A program made the translations under genes and the position numbers. From contig UCKU01000007.1 of the NCBI GenBank assembly GCA_900473185.1, positions 1-64,000 of the forward strand: DNA of 64,000 nucleotides, in the 5' to 3' direction. The notes below the pieces were generated by a model, which was not told where the DNA came from, did not search any database, and saw only the letters and a list, made by a program, of their open reading frames with translations. The stretch comes from Hyphomicrobiales bacterium (lineage in GTDB: Bacteria; Pseudomonadota; Alphaproteobacteria; Rhizobiales; Rhizobiaceae). Shown in pieces: positions 53,388 to 61,649 of this stretch (within the stretch, counting starts at the first letter, position 1; the number at the start of each line of letters is the position of its first letter).

Positions 53388-54878
53388 CTATGCAAGCATC
53401 TTGCCTGTCCGGCGCAGATTGTCGTGCCAGCCGAGCGCTTCCTCAATCAGATGCGGCGTTTGCCCGCCGCGCAGCAGCGCCCGCTTGTAATAATCCGCAA
53501 GTAACTCGCGATAATTCGGATGTGCGCAGTTGGCGATGATGACTTCTGCCCGTTCCCGCGGCGCCAGGCCGCGCAGATCGGCAAGGCCGATTTCCGTCAC
53601 GAGGATATCGACATCGTGCTCGGTATGGTCGACATGGCTGACCATCGGCACGACGCGTGAAATCGCGCCGTCCCTGGCGAGCGACTTCGTCACGAAGATC
53701 GACATATAGGCGTTGCGGGCGAAATCGCCGGAGCCCCCGATACCGTTCATCATGTGCGTGCCACCGACATGGGTCGAGTTGACATTGCCGTAAATGTCGA
53801 GTTCCAGCGCCGTGTTGATGGCGATGATGCCGAGGCGGCGGATGACTTCGGGATGGTTGCTGATCTCCTGCGGGCGCAAAATCAGCCGCCGCTTGTAGCG
53901 CTCGATCGCGGAAAATACCCGCAAATGCTTCTCCGTCGAGAGTGTCATGGAGGACCCGGAGGCGAAATTCAGCTTGCCGGCATCCATGAGATCGAAGGTC
54001 GAATCCTGCAGCACCTCGGAATACATGGTGAGATCGTGGAAGGGCGTTTCTGTGAACCCCTGGAGCACCGCGTTGGCGATCGTGCCGATGCCTGCCTGGA
54101 GTGGCAAGAGGCGCTCCGTCAGCCTGCCATGGCGCACCTCGTTGAGCAGGAATTCGGTGAGATGACCGGCAATCGCATTCGTCTCCGCATCCGGCGCCTC
54201 CACCGTGGAGGCGCTGTCGCTGCTCTGCGTGAGGACGATCGCCGCGATCTTTTCCGGCGGGATTGGAATGAAGGGCACGCCGATGCGGCTGTCGGGGGCC
54301 ACGACCGGGATCGCCTCGCGGCTTGGCCGCCTGGTCGGGATATAGATATCGTGCAGCCCTTCGAGCGCCTCCGGCTGCGACAGGTTGATCTCGACGATCA
54401 CCTTCGGCGCCAGGATGGCGAAACTCGCCGAATTGCCGACGGAGGTGGTCGGCACGATACCGCCGTCCTCGGTGATCGCAGTCGCCTCGATGACGGCGAC
54501 GTCGACGGGTGCCAACTGGCCGCTGCGCAGGAACTCGACCGTTTCCGACAGGTGCTGGTCGATGAACATCACCTCGCCGGCGTTGATCGCCTTGCGCATG
54601 ACGGCATCGGACTGGAAGGGCATGCGGCGGGCAATGGCGTGGGCTTCGACAAGCGTCCTGTCGAGATTGTTGCCGAGCGATGCGCCGGTCAGCAGCGTAA
54701 TCTTCAGCGGATCGCGCTTTGCCCTTTCCGCCAATGCCAGCGGCACCGCCTTGGCCTCGCCGGCTCGCGTGAAGCCGCTCATGCCGACAGTCATGCCGTC
54801 GGTGATAAGCTTCGCGGCCTCGTCGGCATTGACGATGCGATCCCAGAGGGTCTTGCTACGAAGACGATCCTTGAACAT
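53388..54878 (-). CDS. Acetyl-CoA hydrolase/transferase family (succinyl-CoA:acetate CoA-transferase type)
   Basis: 496 residues of the class I CoA transferase/acetyl-CoA hydrolase family (SGFTRAGEAKAVP at the start, QAGIGTIANAVLQGF, MYSEVLQDSTFDLMDAGKLNFASGSS, GIGGSGDFARNAYMSIF). The glutamate of the YSEVLQD region matches the catalytic Glu of the SCACT group. It moves CoA between acetate and succinyl-CoA. It starts 13 bp after the upstream stress protein gene and should share its promoter. Confidence 0.92.
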   Translation of the reverse strand: MFKDRLRSKTLWDRIVNADEAAKLITDGMTVGMSGFTRAGEAKAVPLALAERAKRDPLKITLLTGASLGNNLDRTLVEAHAIARRMPFQSDAVMRKAINAGEVMFIDQHLSETVEFLRSGQLAPVDVAVIEATAITEDGGIVPTTSVGNSASFAILAPKVIVEINLSQPEALEGLHDIYIPTRRPSREAIPVVAPDSRIGVPFIPIPPEKIAAIVLTQSSDSASTVEAPDAETNAIAGHLTEFLLNEVRHGRLTERLLPLQAGIGTIANAVLQGFTETPFHDLTMYSEVLQDSTFDLMDAGKLNFASGSSMTLSTEKHLRVFSAIERYKRRLILRPQEISNHPEVIRRLGIIAINTALELDIYGNVNSTHVGGTHMMNGIGGSGDFARNAYMSIFVTKSLARDGAISRVVPMVSHVDHTEHDVDILVTEIGLADLRGLAPRERAEVIIANCAHPNYRELLADYYKRALLRGGQTPHLIEEALGWHDNLRRTGKMLA

Positions 54879-54891
54879 GGCCGGTCAGTCC

Positions 54892-55716
54892 CTAATGCGA
54901 CAACAGGATGGGCAGCGTGATATTGGTCAGCACGGCCTCGGTTGCTCCGCCGAGCACGAATTCACGCAGGCGCGAATGGCCGAAGCCGCCCATGACGAGC
55001 AGATCGGCACGCCACTCGAAAGCCTTGGTCTGCAAGACTTCGCCAATCGGCGCGCTGCCTGCATGCGCCCTCACCGTCTCCGCCATCACCCCGCTCTTGA
55101 GCAGATTCTCGACAAGATGGTCGCCCAGATCGAATTTGACCGGCTTCTCGTCGATGACGGAGAGCAGGCAGACCTTGGACGCCCGCTCCAGGAAGGGCGA
55201 GGCGTCATGGGCAGCGCGCGCGGCGGCTCTGCTGCCGTCCCAGGCGATAGCGACGTGATCCAGCCTCCCGCCAAACGGCGCGGCGGGATAAAGGATGAGC
55301 GGCCTGCCGGAGGCAAACAGCACTGCCTCAACGATTGGACGGGAGACACCCGCCGATTCCAGAAGCACGAGATCGTAGGCACGCGATGTTTCCGCAAGCA
55401 CTTCAGCGACGAAAGGCTCACCCGCCTTGATCTCGCGTAGACGCACATCGACGGAGGCGGCCTTCGCCTGATCGAGCGCCTTTTGGGTCAGTACCGAAGC
55501 GCGCTTGCGGCTCAGAGCCTCGGCATCCCGCGCCATCTTCGCGGCGTCGATGATCAGCGACGATAGCGCATTGGAAACATCGGGAATCGTGATCTCCACC
55601 GCGCAGACCGTGAGTGTCGCCTGCATGTGGTGAGCAAGTGCGACCGCATTGGCAATCATGAACTCGGAAGTCATATCCGGATAGGTGAGGAGTGGAAGAA
55701 AGAGATGTTGTTTCAT
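54892..55716 (-). CDS. Tandem-domain universal stress protein
   Basis: 274 residues with two UspA domains. The first is degenerate; the second has VAIAWDGSRAAARAAHDASPFLE and the ATP-binding end MGGFGHSRLREFVLGGATEAVL, with a good G-2x-G-9x-G type motif. An anaerobox is centred 76 bp before the ATG. Co-transcribed with the CoA transferase. Confidence 0.93.
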   Translation of the reverse strand: MKQHLFLPLLTYPDMTSEFMIANAVALAHHMQATLTVCAVEITIPDVSNALSSLIIDAAKMARDAEALSRKRASVLTQKALDQAKAASVDVRLREIKAGEPFVAEVLAETSRAYDLVLLESAGVSRPIVEAVLFASGRPLILYPAAPFGGRLDHVAIAWDGSRAAARAAHDASPFLERASKVCLLSVIDEKPVKFDLGDHLVENLLKSGVMAETVRAHAGSAPIGEVLQTKAFEWRADLLVMGGFGHSRLREFVLGGATEAVLTNITLPILLSH

Positions 55717-55785
55717 TGGGAGACTCCGAACGGAAAATAATCAGACCAGATCCTCATCACTCTCGCATCCGTTCGAAGCCTCGCA

Positions 55786-55799
55786 TTGACATGTCTCAA
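55786..55799 (-). promoter_or_regulatory. Fnr/FixK box before tandem USP operon
   Basis: TTGACATGTCTCAA (minus strand TTGAGACATGTCAA), 70-83 bp before the USP start. Confidence 0.75.
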
Positions 55800-55828
55800 T
55801 TCTCGGAGGCAGTCGTCACGGCACGCAC

Positions 55829-57091
55829 TCATGTCAGAAGAAAACCCGCAAGTCCGGCGAGAGCCGCTGCAGCGGTTGCGATCGCCAGACGAACTGCGTA
55901 GGCGGGGCTCCCCATGATTGCCGCCAGAACAGCTTTTGCGAGAAGATTGGCGAAAGCCGCGACCGCTATGGCACGGGCGGCCGCATCCGCTGAGAGCTGG
56001 ATCGACGCCAGTTTCGCAACCGAAAGCGTGATCGCGTCGAGATCGCCCAGTCCTGTCACGAAGGCGAGGACGGGCAGCGATCTTGTTCCGAAGACGACCA
56101 GGGTCGCCCGCGTCAGGATTGTCACGACGGCGAGAACTAGAGCAAAACGCAACGCCACCATAACCTCGAGCGGGTTTCGCGGCGAGAAGTTGGGACTGTC
56201 TTCCGGACGCCGCAGCGCTCCGACGAGGCCGCCACCGATAGCAAAGGCTGCAGCCGCTGGAGCGAGCAATGGCGCAAGCTCCCACAGAACCGCCGGCGCA
56301 ATCACGCCGCAGATCAGAAGCGCCCGGGTGAGGGATACCGCTCCAGCCAGCATCGCCCCTGCCGAAAGCAGGGACGAGAGCGCAGGCACCTGGATTGACT
56401 GGCGGGCAAAGGAAAGTGTCAACGCCGTCGAGGAAACGATGCCGCCGCTTGCGCCGGTCATCAGGATTCCGGCGCGTGCGCCGCTGATCTTGATCAGGAT
56501 GTAACCAAAAAAAGAGACGGCGCCCACGAGGATCGTCATCATCCAGAGCTCGAAGGGATTGATCGCCTGCCAGGGATCGATCGCCTTGTCGGGCAGGATG
56601 GGCAAGATGACGACCGTCATCGTCAGCAGGATCAAGGCGGCCCTGAGTTCGAGCCAGGTCAGCCGCCGAAGAAACCCATGCAACGGTTCGCGCGCCGCCA
56701 GAAGCACCGTTATTGCAACGGCACTCGCTGCAGTCGTCGTCATGTCGGCAACCACGGCGCTCAAACCAAGCACGAAAACCGATATAGCGGCAATGGCAGC
56801 GGTCGCGCTGTAATCCTCGTCGCGCGCCGCCTGCATGGAGCTGAAAACGAGAATTGTGATGCAAAAGAACACAAAGACGATCGTCGGCAGGATCGGCCCT
56901 GTTGCGGGCTGAAGGAAGCCGCATAGGCCGCCAAGGAAACTTGAAAGGCCATAGGTGCGAATGCCTGCGACCCTTCCGCCCGGTGCCACCTCGCGCTCCT
57001 GCCAGCCGCGCTCGATGCCGACGAGGATGCCGATCGCAAGCGCCAGGCTGAGGCGCTGGAATGCTTCCGTTGTCATCAGCAATGTCATCAT
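55829..57091 (-). CDS. MgtC/SapB plus DUF4010 membrane protein
   Basis: About 420 residues with 11-13 helices. The N-terminal MgtC-like part (SLALAIGILVGIERGWQEREVAPGGRVAGIRTYGLSSFLGGLCGFL) and the C-terminal DUF4010 part (VGAVSFFGYILIKISGARAGILMTGASGGIVSSTALTLSFAR) are both clear. Function unknown; probably ion transport or envelope homeostasis. Three nearby ATGs (57091, 57088, 57076) are possible starts with no strong ribosome binding site. It follows the SPW gene by 29 bp. Confidence 0.82.
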   Translation of the reverse strand: MMTLLMTTEAFQRLSLALAIGILVGIERGWQEREVAPGGRVAGIRTYGLSSFLGGLCGFLQPATGPILPTIVFVFFCITILVFSSMQAARDEDYSATAAIAAISVFVLGLSAVVADMTTTAASAVAITVLLAAREPLHGFLRRLTWLELRAALILLTMTVVILPILPDKAIDPWQAINPFELWMMTILVGAVSFFGYILIKISGARAGILMTGASGGIVSSTALTLSFARQSIQVPALSSLLSAGAMLAGAVSLTRALLICGVIAPAVLWELAPLLAPAAAAFAIGGGLVGALRRPEDSPNFSPRNPLEVMVALRFALVLAVVTILTRATLVVFGTRSLPVLAFVTGLGDLDAITLSVAKLASIQLSADAAARAIAVAAFANLLAKAVLAAIMGSPAYAVRLAIATAAAALAGLAGFLLT

Positions 57092-57120
57092 TGGCTGGTC
57101 CAGTCGCCGTGGCCTGTTCT

Positions 57121-57477
57121 TCAGCGGCGCGCGGACGGTTTCGTACCGTAAAGTGCCGATATGCCGAGGACGACGAGAAGAATGCCGCAGATCAATGCAT
57201 TCCAAACAAAGGGCGGCTTTCCGGCGTCACGGAGCATCCACGGCGAAGCGATAAGCCAGATACCGATCAGGAGGTTAACCCATTCCTCCCATAAGCGGTA
57301 GGATGCGAGTGCCGTCGCGCCCAGGATGGCGACGGCAACTCCGCAGACCAGGAAATTCCAGGCCGCGGCCCCGAAAGGAACGGAATCCGGGCTGAAGCTT
57401 CCGAGTGCCCAGGGGGCGGCGATAAGCCATATCCCGACGACAAAGGCGGCGTGGTCTTGCCAGCGACGACGATCCAT
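57121..57477 (-). CDS. SPW-repeat membrane protein
   Basis: 118 residues with two repeats of the SPW type (VVGIWLIAAPWALGSFSPDS and LIGIWLIASPWMLRDAGKPP), each with two helices. GGGAGA precedes the ATG at 57477. An anaerobox is centred 59 bp upstream. Function unknown. Confidence 0.88.
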   Translation of the reverse strand: MDRRRWQDHAAFVVGIWLIAAPWALGSFSPDSVPFGAAAWNFLVCGVAVAILGATALASYRLWEEWVNLLIGIWLIASPWMLRDAGKPPFVWNALICGILLVVLGISALYGTKPSARR

Positions 57478-57529
57478 TTCTAGGTCTCCCTGCTCCTGTA
57501 AAGCCAATCACGACACGCGCCTCGGCTCA

Positions 57530-57543
57530 TTGAGCTGGATCAA
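57530..57543 (-). promoter_or_regulatory. Fnr/FixK box before SPW-DUF4010 operon
   Basis: TTGAGCTGGATCAA (minus strand TTGATCCAGCTCAA), centred 59 bp before the SPW gene. Confidence 0.76.
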
Positions 57544-57597
57544 CATCTCCCGTGAGGGGAAGTCTGCATAAGAGCGAAGAACGGGCGCGAGCCGTCT

Positions 57598-57611
57598 TTG
57601 ACAACCGTCAA
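57598..57611 (+). promoter_or_regulatory. Fnr/FixK box before second alcohol dehydrogenase
   Basis: TTGACAACCGTCAA, a perfect TTGAC-N4-GTCAA palindrome, centred 61 bp before the ATG. It is the last box seen in the window. Confidence 0.82.
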
Positions 57612-57665
57612 TGCCGGTTTGCCGCGATTTCAGCATCATGGCATCATGAAGATGAGGAACGGTTC

Positions 57666-58649
57666 ATGAAAGCTATGATCCTTGAGGCAATCGGGATGCC
57701 CTTGCGTCCGGTCGACCGGCCAAATCCCCTGCCCGGAAAAGGACAATTGATGTTGAGGGTCGAGGCCTGCGCGGTGTGCAGGACCGATCTTCATGTCTGC
57801 GACGGCGATCTTCCGAACCCGAAGCTGCCGCTCGTTCCCGGCCATGAGATCGTCGGCATCGTCGAGGCTGTCGGGGAAGGAATAGCGCCGTCGCGCGTGG
57901 GGCAAAGGGTCGGCGTGCCCTGGCTCGGTCATACATGCGGCTGCTGCTCGTTTTGCAGGAGCGGAGAGGAAAATCTTTGCGATGAGCCGCAATTTACCGG
58001 CTATACCCGCGACGGAGGCTTTGCCACCCATGTCGTTGCGGATGCCGATTACGCCTTTGTGCTCGACAGCCAGGCCGATCCCGTCGCCCTTGCCCCGCTC
58101 CTCTGTGCCGGCCTGATCGGCTGGCGTTCGCTGAAGAAGGCCGGCGACGGCAAGAAGATCGGGCTCTACGGGTTCGGCGCGGCCGCGCATATCATCGCGC
58201 AGATCTGTCGGTGGCAGGGCCGCGACGTCTATGCGTTCTCGCGCCCCGGCGATGTGGCGGCGCAACGCTTCGCACTCGGTCTCGGCGCCGTCTGGGCTGG
58301 AGGCTCGGACGAGCGCCCACCCGTCGCGCTCGATGCGGCGATCATCTTTGCACCGGTCGGCGAACTCGTGCCGGCGGCGTTGAAGGTGGTGCGTAAGGGG
58401 GGCCGGGTCGTCTGTGGCGGTATCCACATGAGTGATCTGCCCGCAATACCCTACGCGCTGATCTGGGGCGAGCGAAGCGTGGTTTCGGTCGCCAATCTGA
58501 CGCGGAAAGACGCCGAGGAATTCTTCCCCGTCGCCCGCCAGGCAGATGTGCGCACCCACACGAAAACCTATCGGCTAGTAGATGCCAATGCGGCGCTTGA
58601 CGATTTGCGCGCCGGCCACCTGAGCGGAGCGGCTGTCCTGATACCTTGA
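57666..58649 (+). CDS. Zinc-dependent alcohol dehydrogenase (second type)
   Basis: 327 residues of the medium-chain dehydrogenase family, shorter than AdhP. The catalytic zinc region is ACAVCRTDLHVCDGD with GHEIVG, and the structural zinc cysteines are in CGCCSFCRSGEENLC. The NAD site is GLYGFGAAAH, atypical (G-x-G-x2-A). GAGGAACGGTTC precedes the ATG. Substrate unknown. Confidence 0.88.
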   Translation: MKAMILEAIGMPLRPVDRPNPLPGKGQLMLRVEACAVCRTDLHVCDGDLPNPKLPLVPGHEIVGIVEAVGEGIAPSRVGQRVGVPWLGHTCGCCSFCRSGEENLCDEPQFTGYTRDGGFATHVVADADYAFVLDSQADPVALAPLLCAGLIGWRSLKKAGDGKKIGLYGFGAAAHIIAQICRWQGRDVYAFSRPGDVAAQRFALGLGAVWAGGSDERPPVALDAAIIFAPVGELVPAALKVVRKGGRVVCGGIHMSDLPAIPYALIWGERSVVSVANLTRKDAEEFFPVARQADVRTHTKTYRLVDANAALDDLRAGHLSGAAVLIP

Positions 58650-58918
58650 AAGGCACCGCAATCGCGGAACGGCAATCGCCGCATAGTCCGAATTCGCTCG
58701 ATGCTCTCCGACCTGAGACAGGCGAAGAACTGCACCGAAGAGAAGTCGCGTCGTGCCTTTAACGAACTCGGCCGGTCGCCTTGAGCGGGATCGAACCCCA
58801 GATCAATCAAGCGAAAGCACCAAACGGATGCCGGAGATTCTGCGGGTCCACATATGCGAGAAAGCCTGGTGGTCACCCGCCAAGCCTTCTCGGGTCCTTC
58901 GAATGCGGATGGTAGATA

Positions 58919-60301
58919 TTACGGCGACAATTCCTCCAGAACGCGTCCCTTGGTTTCGACCGCGAAGAGGGCCGTCACCAGGGCGCCGACCAGCAGGATT
59001 GCGGCAAAAGCGCCGAAGACATACTGGATGCCCATCGATGACATGACCCAGCCTACCGCGATAGGACCGGCAGAGGACCCGAGACGCAGCCAGGCGCTAC
59101 CTGTGCCCGTGCCAATGGCGCGAAGGCGGGTCGGGTAGATCTCCGCCGAATAGAGGTAGAGCGAGAAGGTTACGGTCTGGACGATGGCGTAGGCGAGACC
59201 GGCGAGGATGAGAACCTGGATCGCCGACGTCGCACCCAGCCAGGCGAGGATGACGAGCGGGATCGGTGCGATCAAAAGGGCGCCTGTATACCAGCGCTTA
59301 CGGCCGACTTTGTCGATGAGCAGTGCGCAGATAACGGCCGCAATCACGCCACCGACCGAGGTGACAAAGCCGTAAAAAATACTGGTTTCAAGCGGCAGGT
59401 TGAACGTCTGGCGATAGAGGGTCGGAAGCCAGGTGATCGTGCCATTGGCGACCATATAGGCGCAGAACCACATGGCCCAGATCGACAGGGTGCGCTTCAG
59501 GTAAATGCCCTGGAAAAGTTCGCGCCAGTCGGATCTGCGGCGGGCAGGAGCGGCCACGACTTTCGGCTCCGGCAGTTCCTTGCCGCCGGCACGGGCGCTG
59601 TTCTCCAACTTGGTGACAATACGGTCGGCTTCCTCATAGCGGCCGTTGGCGACCAGCCAGCGGGGTGATTCATGGAGGAACCAGCGCAGGGGGATCATGA
59701 GGCTTGCAGGGACCAGGCCGACGACAAACATCGCCTTCCAGCCGTAGACCGGGACCATGAAGTAGCCGATCAGGCCCGCGCCGACGAGGCCGAGAAGGAA
59801 CATGACCTCATACAGCAGGAAAAAGCGGCCCCGCCCCTTCGAGCCGATCAGTTCGTTGATATAGGCACTCGCGACCGGAACTTCGCCGCCGGTTCCGATG
59901 CCTTGGACGAAGCGGAATGCCATCATCATGCCGGCGCCGGCTGCGAAGAGGCATGCGACGTCCATGCTGACGAATAGCAGGATCGTAAATAGCAGCACTT
60001 TCAGGCGGCCGATCCGCTCAGCGAGCCAGCCAAAGCAGACAGCGCCGATCAATTGTCCGAGGTATCCCATCGACAGGATCATTCCCGTCTGTCCCGGCGT
60101 CAAACCCCATTCGCGGACAAGAACCGGCATCGCATAGGCGATGGCGATCACGGTATAACCGTCAAAGAATGTCGCGGCGCCAACGATGTTTCGGGCCCAG
60201 AACACCTCACGGGTCACTGGCAACCGTTCAAGGCGGGCGCTGATTTCTGCTTGCGGATCGACAACCGGTGACGGCGCGGTTATGCGCTGTTCCATATTCA
60301 T
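58919..60301 (-). CDS. MFS transporter, aromatic acid/sugar acid:H+ symporter type
   Basis: 460 residues with 12 helices and a central loop. MFS motifs are GWLAERIGRLKVLL and RFVQGIGTGGEVPVASAYINELIGSKGRGR. It is divergent in function from the upstream low-oxygen genes and lies next to a DHDPS-family enzyme and a LacI regulator, so it probably imports the substrate of that aldolase. Confidence 0.88.
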   Translation of the reverse strand: MNMEQRITAPSPVVDPQAEISARLERLPVTREVFWARNIVGAATFFDGYTVIAIAYAMPVLVREWGLTPGQTGMILSMGYLGQLIGAVCFGWLAERIGRLKVLLFTILLFVSMDVACLFAAGAGMMMAFRFVQGIGTGGEVPVASAYINELIGSKGRGRFFLLYEVMFLLGLVGAGLIGYFMVPVYGWKAMFVVGLVPASLMIPLRWFLHESPRWLVANGRYEEADRIVTKLENSARAGGKELPEPKVVAAPARRRSDWRELFQGIYLKRTLSIWAMWFCAYMVANGTITWLPTLYRQTFNLPLETSIFYGFVTSVGGVIAAVICALLIDKVGRKRWYTGALLIAPIPLVILAWLGATSAIQVLILAGLAYAIVQTVTFSLYLYSAEIYPTRLRAIGTGTGSAWLRLGSSAGPIAVGWVMSSMGIQYVFGAFAAILLVGALVTALFAVETKGRVLEELSP

Positions 60302-60505
60302 GTTTTCCTCCCTGTGCCCGGCCCTCTCCCGGCCTGGCTTCGAACCTACACGTTGGATGGCTCACTTCGGGATCCTTTTGGGTACGGCCATGGATCCGGA
60401 AGGAACGGCTCTCTCGTCGGCGAGGTATGCACGGCGTAACAGACCGTGCGACTGCGGCGGCGCGTCACTCCCGATGCGACCGCAATTTTCCTCCCCTAAG
60501 AAGAC

Positions 60506-60528
60506 GCCCCCGTTTGAACGACGGGGGC
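60506..60528 (-). terminator. Terminator hairpin after DHDPS-family gene
   Basis: GCCCCCGT and ACGGGGGC, 8-bp stem with 7-nt loop, followed on the minus strand by a pyrimidine run (GTCTTCTT). It lies between the DHDPS-family gene and the MFS gene. Confidence 0.6.
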
Positions 60529-60536
60529 TTTCTCAG

Positions 60537-61484
60537 TCACTCCGCTGCGATTAACTGGTCGACCCGGCCGATGCCCGCGGCCTCGAAGGCGGCGAAGATT
60601 TCGGCCTCTGCCTTTTCGCCGAGATTCTTCAGCGGCTCGCGGATGGTGGCATGGTCAAGCACACCACGATGGACGAGGCCGAGCTTCAGGGCCACGGTTC
60701 CTTCCATGTGGGAGCCACGGTGATAGACGGCACGGGTGACCGGAAGGAGACGTTCGAAGATCTGGCGGGCTTGCGGATAGTTTTGCGCCTTTCCTGCCTT
60801 GATCAGGTCGATCAGCAGCTCCGGTGCAATATTGCCGTAGCCGACAAGCAGGCCGTCAACGTCGAACATGGTCGGCAGCAGCCATTCGTCATGGCAGCTC
60901 AGGATCTGCAGGTTCGGGTTGGCCTTCTTGAGTTCCGGAATCTCGACGTACCAGCGCTTCATGTTGCGGACGCCGTTCTTGGTGGCAACGACACCGTCCT
61001 GGGTCGCAATCGCAAGCTGCGTGTCGATATCGTAGGAAGCCTTGGTGGCATCCGGATACTGGAACAGGATGCACTGCAGGCCTGATTCCTGCCAAATCGC
61101 CTTGTAGCGATCCTGTGGCGCGCCTTTTTGAAATCCGAAGCGCAGCCAGCCGTGGTTCGGGTAGACCAGCGCGCCGGTCGCGCCTGCAGCCTTGCACTTC
61201 TTGGCTTCTTCCGCCGCGACCTTGGTGCCCTCACCGGTTATACCTGCAATGATGGGAAGTTGACCATTGACGGCTTCAACATAGGTGCGGATGAGCTTCA
61301 GGCGCTCTTCCTCAGTCAGGAACGTACCTTCGCCGGCATGGCCAAGAATGACGAGGCTCTTCACGCCGTCCATGCCGGCAAGCCACTTGGCGATACGGGC
61401 ATTGGCCGCGTAGTCGACCTCTCCGTCGCGGGTGAATGCGGTGACGGGTGCCGGGCTCAGGCCTCTCAAATCCATTGCTTGCAT
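60537..61484 (-). CDS. Dihydrodipicolinate synthase (DapA)-family aldolase/dehydratase
   Basis: 315 residues of the TIM-barrel family with GHAGEGTFLTEEER, GITGEGTKVAAEEA, the tyrosine segment LFQYPDATKA and the Schiff-base lysine in VATKNGVRN. Without lysine genes nearby, and with an MFS carrier and LacI regulator as neighbours, it probably acts on a sugar acid or 2-keto acid rather than in lysine synthesis. Confidence 0.88.
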   Translation of the reverse strand: MQAMDLRGLSPAPVTAFTRDGEVDYAANARIAKWLAGMDGVKSLVILGHAGEGTFLTEEERLKLIRTYVEAVNGQLPIIAGITGEGTKVAAEEAKKCKAAGATGALVYPNHGWLRFGFQKGAPQDRYKAIWQESGLQCILFQYPDATKASYDIDTQLAIATQDGVVATKNGVRNMKRWYVEIPELKKANPNLQILSCHDEWLLPTMFDVDGLLVGYGNIAPELLIDLIKAGKAQNYPQARQIFERLLPVTRAVYHRGSHMEGTVALKLGLVHRGVLDHATIREPLKNLGEKAEAEIFAAFEAAGIGRVDQLIAAE

Positions 61485-61544
61485 CGGGGTATCTCCTCCT
61501 AGATAGCCGCTGTCCGCCTATGCGATCAGCGATGGGATCGTTAA

Positions 61545-61558
61545 TGGGAACGTTCCCA
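61545..61558. promoter_or_regulatory. LacI-type operator between aldolase and regulator genes
   Basis: TGGGAACGTTCCCA, a perfect 14-bp palindrome with central CG typical for LacI-family operators. It is 61 bp before the aldolase ATG and about 90 bp before the regulator start. Confidence 0.82.
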
Positions 61559-61649
61559 CTATCGTTTCCGATTTTGCTGGAGTCAACATTTTTTTTAATG
61601 CATGCTTGAGGCCTCAATCGCGAGAACGCTGCAGATGGGAAAAGGTGAA

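Noticed and set aside
58780..58795. TTGAGCGGGATCGA near 58.78 kb as a further anaerobox
   Set aside because: The second half site is CGA not CAA, and it lies behind, not before, the neighbouring genes.
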